From: Chitinophaga sancti
Lineage (GTDB): Bacteria; Bacteroidota; Bacteroidia; Chitinophagales; Chitinophagaceae
Assembly (NCBI RefSeq): GCF_034087045.1
Contig: NZ_CP139247.1
Span: 5,172,001 to 5,236,000 of the forward strand
DNA length: 64,000 nt
Direction: 5' to 3'
Part shown: piece by piece, positions 34,419 through 42,330 of the stretch
How positions within the stretch are numbered: position 1 is the first letter of the stretch
Layout: every line of letters begins with the position of its first letter
Notes under the pieces: model-generated
Databases searched by the model: none
The model's input: the letters and a program-made list of their open reading frames with translations, nothing else
Told to the model about the DNA's origin: nothing
Position numbers and translations under genes: made by a program

Positions 34419-34961
34419 GGCAGTATCCTCCCCGATATTGGCTGGTCGATGTCCCTGTCTGCCATCAAAAAAAATGGAATCACCAGCATATAAGGTGTGT
34501 TTCTCATTGTTGATCAGGTACTCAACGGTGCCCTGTACAATATATTTATATTCGTAGGCCTCTGTCTTGACCATATTTGTTCTTTTGGCGCCTGGCTTCA
34601 GTTCCAGCATCACGATGTCTACCGGGAAGTTCTTCAGGTTGCGCGTCATAATGCGCTTGTACTTAAACCCTTTTGTCTTTTCCTTTTCGAATTCATAGTA
34701 GTCTTCGCTCCGCTTCACAATCACATGCGATGCGGTCGCCTGTTGCTCGATGCCTTTGAAAAATTCATTCAGGTCCAGATCCAGCGAAGTAATAATATTC
34801 ATCAATACCAGCAGGGAAGGAATAGTACGGTTATTCTCGATCTGTGAAATAAGGCCTTTGCTCACATCGGCCTTGCTGGCCAGTTCCTGCACAGTGATCC
34901 CTTTAGCTTTACGAATCTCTTTAATCTTGTTTCCGATTTGTATCAGTATATCTTCCTGCAT
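34389..34961 (-). CDS. XRE-family regulator with C-terminal cupin domain
   Basis: A cytoplasmic transcription factor with a helix-turn-helix at residues 8-62 (ITVQELASKADVSKGLISQIENN) and a small cupin barrel at about 105-188 (YKYIVQGTVEYLINNEKH, then IFFDGRQGHRPAN). Cupin-type XRE proteins usually sense a small metabolite. The gene is convergent with the DUF5690 transporter (30-bp overlap) and lies beyond the phosphonate operon, so control of those genes, perhaps through the palindromes at 32912-32928 and 33099-33119, is likely but inferred. Its own -7 box is TATCTTTA (34984-34991 on the minus strand). Confidence 0.9.
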   Translation of the reverse strand: MQEDILIQIGNKIKEIRKAKGITVQELASKADVSKGLISQIENNRTIPSLLVLMNIITSLDLDLNEFFKGIEQQATASHVIVKRSEDYYEFEKEKTKGFKYKRIMTRNLKNFPVDIVMLELKPGAKRTNMVKTEAYEYKYIVQGTVEYLINNEKHTLYAGDSIFFDGRQGHRPANIGEDTALILVAYFFI

Positions 34962-34984
34962 AATTTAAGATAAGGCTTCGGAGT

Positions 34985-35005
34985 AAAGATAGAATATTTA
35001 TCTTT
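34985..35005. promoter_or_regulatory. Inverted repeat formed by two facing -7 boxes
   Basis: AAAGATA (34985-34991) and TATCTTT (34999-35005) are perfect inverted copies 7 nt apart. Minus strand: TATCTTTA for the XRE gene. Plus strand: TATCTTTG (34999-35006) for the efflux operon. Two overlapping divergent promoters, or an operator, or both. Confidence 0.5.
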
Positions 35006-35013
35006 GCTCTGTC

Positions 35014-35394
35014 GTGGGAAAATTACGCCTGTACATATTAATGGGTCTCTTTACGCTGCACACCCTCTCCTTTGACCAGCTCATGAAGCTGCCGGTACTG
35101 GTGATGCACTATATTGAGCATCGCGCACAAGATGGAAATCTGAGCGTGGTGGAGTTTCTTTCGATGCACTACTGTGGGAAGGATGACAATGACGGTGACC
35201 AGGAACGTGATAACCAGTTGCCCTTCAAAAAAGTAAGTACCACAACCGTTCATCAGGTATTCATACCATTCGCTAAAATTACAAATCTCAAACTACAGGC
35301 GGCAACCAATATTACTATAAAATATCCGGAGCCGGATCACGATCGACTGCCCAATCCTGCAACCAGTGCCCTTTTCCGTCCTCCACGGGTATAA
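35014..35394 (+). CDS. Small protein of unknown function at the head of the metal efflux operon
   Basis: 126 residues from a GTG at 35014, or 117 from the ATG at 35041. The GTG form gives a signal-peptide-like N-terminus (MGKLRLYILMGLFTLHTLSF); however it lies only 8 nt after an exact -7 box, which would make the mRNA nearly leaderless. Conserved-looking parts are HYIEHR, LSMHYCGKDD, QLPFKK and a proline-rich FRPP end. I recall similar small proteins in front of CusA-type genes in Bacteroidota, but no function is known to me. His, Asp and Cys residues could bind metal. A 73-bp gap separates it from the pump gene. Confidence 0.65.
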   Translation: MGKLRLYILMGLFTLHTLSFDQLMKLPVLVMHYIEHRAQDGNLSVVEFLSMHYCGKDDNDGDQERDNQLPFKKVSTTTVHQVFIPFAKITNLKLQAATNITIKYPEPDHDRLPNPATSALFRPPRV

Positions 35395-35467
35395 TCGCTT
35401 CTTACATATTTATTTGCTAAGGAAGGTCGCCTTCCTGAAATTTCTATTTGATCGAATCTGATATATT

Positions 35468-38400
35468 ATGCTTAATAAAATAATTAGCTTTTCTGTAAAG
35501 AATAAGCTGATCATTGGGCTTTTTGTAATTGCCCTTATCGGCTGGGGCACTTTTGAAGTCACCCGTTTACCCATCGATGCAGTGCCCGATATTACGGACA
35601 ACCAGGTGCAGGTAATTACAGTATCTCCTGCTCTTGGCGCCCCGGATGTAGAGCGACTGATTACCTTTCCGATTGAACAATCCTGTAGTAATATACCGGG
35701 TCTGAAACAACTCAGAAGCTTTTCCCGCTTTGGTTTGTCGCTCGTTACTGTCGTTTTCAACGACGAGACCGACATTTATTGGGCCCGCCAACAGATTGCC
35801 GAGCGACTGGCACAGGTGCAGGATGCTATTCCTAATGGCATAGGAAAGCCTGAAATGGCACCGGTGACCACCGGGCTTGGTGAGATCTACCAATACGTTG
35901 TAAGGCCCAAAAAGGGGTATGAAGGTAAATACACCCCTATGGACCTCCGTACCCTGCAGGACTGGACAGTGCGCCGTCTGCTGCTCGGTACACCTGGTGT
36001 GGCAGATGTAAGTAGTTTTGGTGGTGAACTGAAGCAATACGAAATCGCTGTACGGTCCGAACAACTCAAAGCTTACGGCCTTACCATCGCTGATGTATTT
36101 AACGCACTGGAAAAGAATAACGAGAATACCGGTGGTGCCTATATTGAAAAAGGCCCTACCGTACTTTATATCCGAAGCGAAGGTCTGACGGGAAGTATTG
36201 CTGACATTGAAAAGATTGTTGTAAAGAATCTCAGCAACGGTGTACCCCTGCTTATCCGCGATGTGGCAGAAGTACGTTTGGGTGCTGCCACCCGCTATGG
36301 TGCTATGTGTTTTAATAAAGAAGGCGAGGTCGCAGGTGCAGTCGTGATGATGCTGAAAGGAGAAAATTCCTCTGCGGTGATCAAAAGAGTGAAAGAGAAG
36401 GTAGCACAAATACAAAAGGCTTTGCCGGAGGGGGTGGTCATAGAGCCATTCCTGGATCGTACCAAAATGGTGAACAATGCTATTCAGACTGTTGAGCACA
36501 ATCTGATGGAAGGTGCGCTCATCGTGGTATTTGTGCTGGTGTTCTTTTTGGGTAATATCAGGGCTGGGCTGATAGTATCTTCCGTAATTCCCCTCTCCAT
36601 GCTGTTCGCCATTATCCTGATGAACAAGTTTGGAGTAGGTGGTAACCTGATGAGTCTTGGTGCGATTGACTTCGGATTGATCGTAGATGGTACCGTGATC
36701 GTAGTGGAAGCAATTCTGCATCGGTTTTCACATTCTAAGTTATCGAACATCACGCAGGAGCAGATGGATACGGAGGTGAATAAAAGCACGGGAACGATGA
36801 TCCGATCCGCTGTATTCAGTCAGATCATCATCCTCATTGTATATATTCCGATCCTCTCCCTGCAGGGAATTGAAGGTAAGATGTTCAAACCAATGGCATT
36901 TACCGTGGCATTTGCCATTTTGGGCGCATTCCTGCTTTCCATTACATATGTACCGATGATGAGCGCCCTGTGTCTGAATAAAAAGCTCTCTCATAAGGCC
37001 TCACTGGCCGATAAAATGATGGCACGCCTGGAACGGTTTTATCAACCGCTGTTGAGCCGTGTAATGAACTTTCCAAAGACTATTATTGCAGGTTGCGTGG
37101 TATTGATGGCAGCAGCAGTGATCATACTCGGACAAATGGGTGGTGAGTTTATCCCACAATTGGAAGAAGGTGACTTTGCCGTAGAAACCCGCCTGCTTAC
37201 AGGTAGTAACCTGAAAACGACTATTCATGCTACGCAGCAGGCCTCTGGTATTTTATTGAAAGAATTCCCTGAAGTAGAAAAGGTCGTGACGAAAATAGGT
37301 AGTGCGGAAATTCCTACAGACCCTATGCCGCTGGAAGCAGCAGATATGATGGTGATCCTGAAAGATAAAAAGTTATGGACCTCTGCAAAGACCTTCCCGG
37401 AATTGTCTCAGAAGATGACGGAAGCACTCTCTGTGGTACCGGGTCTCAGCGTTGGATTTCAGTTTCCTGTACAGATGCGTTTCAATGAATTGATGACAGG
37501 TGCCCGTCAGGATGTGGTGTGTAAGATCTTTGGTGAAGATCTTGACTCACTCGCATTCTATGCGAACAAGCTGGGTGAGGTCATCCACACTGTGAAAGGC
37601 GCGGTGAATATTTATATAGAGAGCGTAACCGGTATGCCACAGATCGTGATCAATTACAACCGGGATGCCATGGCCCGCTATGGGCTCAATGTAAGCGACA
37701 TAAACAGGGTTGTGAATGCGGCCTTTGCTGGTCAGCGTGCGGGTGTGGTTTATGAGGGCGAGAAGCGATTTGACATGGTGGTGCGGTTAGCCGGTGAAGC
37801 AAGACAGAACATCTCTGATGTAGAAAACCTGCTGGTGCCAGCTGCCAATGGTATGCAGATACCACTTTACCAGGTGGCGGAAATCAAAGAGATCGAAGGA
37901 CCGAACCAGATTCAGCGTGAAAATACCCGCCGTCGTATCATTGTCGGTTTCAACGTAAATGGTCGTGACGTACAGACCATTGTACAGGAGCTGCAACAGA
38001 AGGTAGCTGCGGAGGTGAAACTGCCTTTAGGATACTCTATTGTATACGGTGGCGCTTTCGATAACCTGACTAATGCCAAACAGCGTTTAGCTATCGTAGT
38101 GCCGATCGCGTTATTGCTGATCTTCCTGTTATTATATTTTGCTTTCCAGTCTGTGAAACAGGGTTTGCTTATTTATACAGCGATTCCATTGTCTGCTATC
38201 GGGGGCATCTTTGCTTTATGGATACGTGATATGCCGTTTAGTATCTCTGCCGGCGTGGGTTTTATTGCGCTCTTTGGCGTGGCGGTATTGAATGGTATCC
38301 TGCTGGTGAATGAATTTAACAGGTTGAAGAGTGAAGGCTGGCATGACGTACGCCGTATTGTGATCCATGCGACCAAGGCTAAACTGCGTGCGGTATTGAT

Positions 38401-39805
38401 GACAGCATTGGTACCATCACTGGGATTTATTCCGATGGCCGTCAGTGCAGGTGCTGGTGCAGAAGTACAGAAACCACTGGCCACCGTGGTGATCGGTGGT
38501 TTGATCATATCTACTATGCTAACACTTTTTGTATTACCCGTATTATACATCCTTTTTGAAAAAGGATTCCGTTTTTATAAAAAAGGGGTTGCTGTGGGCA
38601 TACTTTTGTTGGTTGGAACAGCCGTGAATGCGCAACAAAAGGTTGGCTTGCAGGAATCACTGGATCTGGCGGTAAAAAATAACCTGCATATCAAAGCAGC
38701 TAAATCAGGGGAAGATTATTATGCGATGTTGCGCAAGAGCAGTTTCAATCCTGAGAAGACACAAATAGGTGCGGAATATGGCCACATCAACAGTATGGCG
38801 AATGATAACCGGTTCACCATCTCCCAGGGGATTTATTTTCCAACTGTGTACAAGCGCCAGCGTGATCTGGGTATTGCACAATGGCAGATCAGTCAGGCCA
38901 GTACCCGTAACATGGAGAATGAGTTGAAGGCAAAGGTGAAATCTACCTTCTACCTGCTGCTGGTATTACAGGAAAAACAGCGACTGCTTCAAAACGCGGA
39001 TAGCATATATGCGGCCTTTGTAGCCAAAGCGACCTTGCGACTCAAAACAGGTGATACCGATGCACTGGAAAAAGCGACGGCAGAAAACCAGCGCTTACAA
39101 ATCGCTTCGCAACTGGCCATCCTGCAAACAGATTATAACGCCGCATTACAGTTGTTCCGTGTGTTGCTAAATAGCACGACGCCTGTGGTTCCAGCAAGTG
39201 ATACTTTGGTATACCACCCGGCAGCACTGCCAGACAGCAATAGCCTGAACAACTCCCCTATCCTGCAACTGCAACAACGACACCTCGATGCGACCAGTGC
39301 CGAATACAAACTGGAAAAGAGCAGATTGCTGCCTTCTATTAATTTAGGTTTTGCAAATACCAGCATTATCGGTTACCAGAATGTAACGGGAACTGACAGG
39401 TATTACGGTAGCGACACCCGGTTCTCCGCAGTCAGTGCAGGTGTAGGCATTCCTATCTTTGGTGGTGCGCAGCGTGCGCGTATCAAGGCAGGTAATATCC
39501 TCATTCAACAGCAGCAACAGGAAATGGCAGCTAATAAACAGCAACTGGACCAGGAACTGAACCGGGCATTGACCAGCTATTACCGCTACCAGGAGCTGTT
39601 AGCATCATATATTTCTATCCAATTGCCCAATGCCGGTATACTGATCGAAGGTGCGAACAAACGATTGTATAGTGGAGAAAGCAGTTACCTCGAATGGACG
39701 ATCCTGATCAATCAGGCCATCGAAACACGCAGCAACTATTATAATCTGATCATAGAAACTAACGATGCCGCTTTTGCCATCGAGAAAATCAGCGGAATTA
39801 ACTAA
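35468..39805 (+). CDS. Heavy-metal efflux RND pump fused to a TolC-type outer-membrane channel
   Basis: Residues about 1-1035 are a CusA/CzcA-type inner-membrane proton antiporter and about 1055-1445 a TolC-family outer-membrane factor. The transmembrane-4 motif DFGLIVDGTVIVVE has Asp401, Asp407 and Glu414, the pattern of divalent-cation (CzcA-like) members rather than CusA. GVGFIALFGVAVLNGILLVNEF marks the second repeat. The joint K-K-GVAVGILLLVGTAVNAQQ looks like a retained signal peptide with an AxA site. The fused form is widespread in Bacteroidota. The adaptor gene follows 18 nt later, so one operon encodes the full tripartite pump. Zn, Co or Cd export is inferred. Confidence 0.92.
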   Translation: MLNKIISFSVKNKLIIGLFVIALIGWGTFEVTRLPIDAVPDITDNQVQVITVSPALGAPDVERLITFPIEQSCSNIPGLKQLRSFSRFGLSLVTVVFNDETDIYWARQQIAERLAQVQDAIPNGIGKPEMAPVTTGLGEIYQYVVRPKKGYEGKYTPMDLRTLQDWTVRRLLLGTPGVADVSSFGGELKQYEIAVRSEQLKAYGLTIADVFNALEKNNENTGGAYIEKGPTVLYIRSEGLTGSIADIEKIVVKNLSNGVPLLIRDVAEVRLGAATRYGAMCFNKEGEVAGAVVMMLKGENSSAVIKRVKEKVAQIQKALPEGVVIEPFLDRTKMVNNAIQTVEHNLMEGALIVVFVLVFFLGNIRAGLIVSSVIPLSMLFAIILMNKFGVGGNLMSLGAIDFGLIVDGTVIVVEAILHRFSHSKLSNITQEQMDTEVNKSTGTMIRSAVFSQIIILIVYIPILSLQGIEGKMFKPMAFTVAFAILGAFLLSITYVPMMSALCLNKKLSHKASLADKMMARLERFYQPLLSRVMNFPKTIIAGCVVLMAAAVIILGQMGGEFIPQLEEGDFAVETRLLTGSNLKTTIHATQQASGILLKEFPEVEKVVTKIGSAEIPTDPMPLEAADMMVILKDKKLWTSAKTFPELSQKMTEALSVVPGLSVGFQFPVQMRFNELMTGARQDVVCKIFGEDLDSLAFYANKLGEVIHTVKGAVNIYIESVTGMPQIVINYNRDAMARYGLNVSDINRVVNAAFAGQRAGVVYEGEKRFDMVVRLAGEARQNISDVENLLVPAANGMQIPLYQVAEIKEIEGPNQIQRENTRRRIIVGFNVNGRDVQTIVQELQQKVAAEVKLPLGYSIVYGGAFDNLTNAKQRLAIVVPIALLLIFLLLYFAFQSVKQGLLIYTAIPLSAIGGIFALWIRDMPFSISAGVGFIALFGVAVLNGILLVNEFNRLKSEGWHDVRRIVIHATKAKLRAVLMTALVPSLGFIPMAVSAGAGAEVQKPLATVVIGGLIISTMLTLFVLPVLYILFEKGFRFYKKGVAVGILLLVGTAVNAQQKVGLQESLDLAVKNNLHIKAAKSGEDYYAMLRKSSFNPEKTQIGAEYGHINSMANDNRFTISQGIYFPTVYKRQRDLGIAQWQISQASTRNMENELKAKVKSTFYLLLVLQEKQRLLQNADSIYAAFVAKATLRLKTGDTDALEKATAENQRLQIASQLAILQTDYNAALQLFRVLLNSTTPVVPASDTLVYHPAALPDSNSLNNSPILQLQQRHLDATSAEYKLEKSRLLPSINLGFANTSIIGYQNVTGTDRYYGSDTRFSAVSAGVGIPIFGGAQRARIKAGNILIQQQQQEMAANKQQLDQELNRALTSYYRYQELLASYISIQLPNAGILIEGANKRLYSGESSYLEWTILINQAIETRSNYYNLIIETNDAAFAIEKISGIN

Positions 39806-39823
39806 CTCATTTAAATACTCAAC

Positions 39824-40957
39824 ATGCGGGATATATTAAACGTTCTTGCAGGCTCACTAATCATCATTACCGGCTGTCACTCTTCATCCGGTAATAAGGA
39901 AGCGACCAAAACGGGAGCTGTAGATAGCAGCAATATCGTACAATTGTCAGCTATACAGGTAAAGAATGCAGGTATCATCACCGGCAAGCCTGAACTGAAA
40001 CAGATGCATACCTCACTACGGGTGAACGGTGTGATCGACGTACCTCCTCAAAACCTTGTGTCTATCAGCATCCCACTGGGTGGGTATCTGAAGACCATGA
40101 ACCTGCTGCCGGGTATGCAGGTAAAGAAAGGACAAATATTGGCTGTGCTGGAAGATCCGCAGTATGTACAGTTACAGGAGGACTACCTTGTGGCAAAAAA
40201 CAAGCTGACCTTCCTTGAAGCAGATTTTGCCCGCCAGCAGGAGCTGAACCAGTCCAAGGCGAACAGCGACAAGGTATTGCAACAGGTAAAGAGCGACTAT
40301 GAAAGCCAGAAGGTGATCGTACGTGCTCTCTCCGAGAAACTGCACCTGATCAACATCAATCCGGCAACCCTGCAATCATCAACCATTAGCCGCCAGATCA
40401 GCATTCCCGCACCCATCAGTGGGTTTGTAAGAAAGGTGAATGTAAACACCGGCAAGTATGTAGCACCTACTGATGTGTTGTTTGAACTGATGGATCCGGC
40501 GGACCTGCACCTGAGTCTTACTGTATTTGAGAAAGACCTTTCTCAGATCAGTCATGGGCAGGATGTGATTGCCTGGGCAAATGACGGCAGTGAAAAATAC
40601 CAGGCGGAAGTACACTTTATTACACAGGGGGTAGATGAAACACATGCTGCAGAAGTGCACTGTCATCTAAAGAAATACGACAAACGACTGGTACCGGGTA
40701 TGTTTATGAATGCTGAAATTGCCTTGAACAATGCGCAGGTAAAAGCATTACCGGATGCTGCGATTGTAAAGTGGCAGGGTAAAAACTATGTGTTCAAAGC
40801 AGATACCGGCTATATGTATACCATGGTGCCTGTAGAACCCGGCGCGCATACTGATGGTTTTACTGAAATCAAAACTGAATTACCTGAAGGAGAATATGTG
40901 ATAAACAATGCTTATCCTGTGCTCATGAAAATGAAGAATAGCGGAGAGGATGAATAA
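39824..40957 (+). CDS. RND efflux periplasmic adaptor lipoprotein (CusB/CzcB type)
   Basis: It connects the RND pump with its outer-membrane channel. A lipoprotein signal has Cys in IIITGCHSS. Barrel-sandwich and lipoyl half-motifs follow: IPLGGYLKTMNLLPGMQVKKGQILAVLEDP and the return half SIPAPISGFVRKVNVNTGKYV. Between them is a coiled-coil hairpin (about 110-180). The C-terminal part is a membrane-proximal domain. No long His-rich metal-binding N-terminus is present. It lies directly after the pump-channel fusion and ends at a bidirectional terminator. Confidence 0.92.
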   Translation: MRDILNVLAGSLIIITGCHSSSGNKEATKTGAVDSSNIVQLSAIQVKNAGIITGKPELKQMHTSLRVNGVIDVPPQNLVSISIPLGGYLKTMNLLPGMQVKKGQILAVLEDPQYVQLQEDYLVAKNKLTFLEADFARQQELNQSKANSDKVLQQVKSDYESQKVIVRALSEKLHLININPATLQSSTISRQISIPAPISGFVRKVNVNTGKYVAPTDVLFELMDPADLHLSLTVFEKDLSQISHGQDVIAWANDGSEKYQAEVHFITQGVDETHAAEVHCHLKKYDKRLVPGMFMNAEIALNNAQVKALPDAAIVKWQGKNYVFKADTGYMYTMVPVEPGAHTDGFTEIKTELPEGEYVINNAYPVLMKMKNSGEDE

Positions 40958-40964
40958 TAAAAAC

Positions 40965-40991
40965 AGGGGCTGGCATTTTTTGCCAGTCCCT
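40965..40991. terminator. Bidirectional terminator between efflux operon and eCIS operon
   Basis: An 11-bp stem (40965-40975 with 40981-40991, one G-U) and 5-nt loop, with A-rich left and T-rich right flanks. It serves both converging operons. Confidence 0.8.
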
Positions 40992-42330
40992 AAATTGTTT
41001 TTCCTTCTTTTCCAAACTCCTTCCTGATCCCTGCCAATATATCTTTTTGTAAGATGGATGTATCGCCTCTTTTTATAGCAGCGAGACAACTATGCCGCGA
41101 TACGTTGATAATAGCCCCACCAGTCATCTCATACTTTTTAGCCACCTCAGATAGCAGAGATGCGTCTTCCATGGTCACATGTGCGGGGAATGATTGTTGC
41201 CAGAGCCGTTCACGTTGAGCCGGCCCCGGTACAGGAAAATAAATCATCGACTGAAAGCGGCGACCAAACGCTTCGTCTATATTTGCTTTTAAGTTTGTAG
41301 CCAGTACCACCAATCCCGGAAAATCTTCGATCCTTTGTAACAGGTAAGCTACTTCCTGATTTGCATAGCGGTCATTAGAAGAGGTGGTGTTGCTTCTCTT
41401 CCCAAACAATGCGTCTGCCTCATCAAAGAATAGTATCCAGTTTTTATTGATGGCCTGATCAAATACACCCGCCAGGTTTTTCTCTGTCTCTCCTATGAAT
41501 TTTGATACGACCATGGATAGGTCAATACGGTATACATCCAGCCCGAAGGTCTTACCCAACAGGCAGGCTGTTAATGACTTGCCGGTACCGGGAGGTCCAT
41601 AAAACAATGCCCTGTAGCCGGGTTTGATCTTGTTACTCATTTTCCAGTCCTGCAGCAGTGTCTGTCCGTATTCAACCCAGGTTCTAATTTCATCGACTTC
41701 GGCCATGGTTCGTTCATCCAGTACCAGGTCGTTCCAGTCCAGCCCCGTTTCAATTCTTTTGGCAGGAAAGTGTATACTGTAGTCAGGTTTATGAGGTGTA
41801 CCTAAGGTGAAATAACTGAGGTATTCATTCGTGACCTGCAATGCGCCACTAAAGAATGGTTCATCTGCATGTGCGGGTTGAATACGCAGGATATTATGTT
41901 TGGCAAAGAAATGATCGGGGCCTAATAACTGATGCAACAGGAATCGCTGTTCCAGCTGATCGCCTGCTATTACAAAAGCGGCGGTTTCTCCGGTAGGCAG
42001 AAAGCCCCCGTGTTGCAGGCCTTTGATACCTCCAAATTCAGTAAACCCTCTATCGTAAGTGCTGTTCCTGAGATAAAAGATATCCAGCAGCTGTGGTTGG
42101 ATATGCGGAGCGAGTGCGAGTAATAATAAGATCCTTTCGGGGATGGTGACATTGTAGTGTTGCAGGATCCGCGCGTACACTGAATCATCGGAAGGTAATG
42201 CCGGTGGCGCAGGGAATGATACAGTACTTTTTTCAAAGTATTGCTGCATGCGAACTTCCAGTACCTCTCTGAGCCACGCAAACTCCTGTTGTAAAACGGT
42301 GGCATTAGAACTGATCAGCAGGGTGTCCAT
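40990..42330 (-). CDS. eCIS AAA+ ATPase (Afp15/Pvc15-like)
   Basis: An ATPase thought to act in assembly of contractile injection particles. An N-terminal region of about 200 residues of the eCIS type leads to the AAA+ core: Walker A GPPGTGKS (about residue 244), Walker B ILFFDEADALFG (about 300), sensor-1 VLATNLK and arginine-finger region FGRRFQSMIYFPVP. It is the last gene of the operon and overlaps the tape-measure gene by 16 nt. The position beside tape measure matches Afp14-Afp15 and Pvc14-Pvc15. Confidence 0.92.
   Translation of the reverse strand: MDTLLISSNATVLQQEFAWLREVLEVRMQQYFEKSTVSFPAPPALPSDDSVYARILQHYNVTIPERILLLLALAPHIQPQLLDIFYLRNSTYDRGFTEFGGIKGLQHGGFLPTGETAAFVIAGDQLEQRFLLHQLLGPDHFFAKHNILRIQPAHADEPFFSGALQVTNEYLSYFTLGTPHKPDYSIHFPAKRIETGLDWNDLVLDERTMAEVDEIRTWVEYGQTLLQDWKMSNKIKPGYRALFYGPPGTGKSLTACLLGKTFGLDVYRIDLSMVVSKFIGETEKNLAGVFDQAINKNWILFFDEADALFGKRSNTTSSNDRYANQEVAYLLQRIEDFPGLVVLATNLKANIDEAFGRRFQSMIYFPVPGPAQRERLWQQSFPAHVTMEDASLLSEVAKKYEMTGGAIINVSRHSCLAAIKRGDTSILQKDILAGIRKEFGKEGKTI

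Noticed and set aside
35567..36721. Long antisense reading frame (384 codons) inside the RND pump gene
   Set aside because: It is opposite a gene with full family motifs, has Cys/His/Gln-rich composition without a domain, and lacks a promoter or neighbours.
35468..39805. Copper/silver (CusA) specificity of the RND pump
   Set aside because: The DFGxxVDG...E pattern in transmembrane segment 4 is that of divalent-cation pumps.
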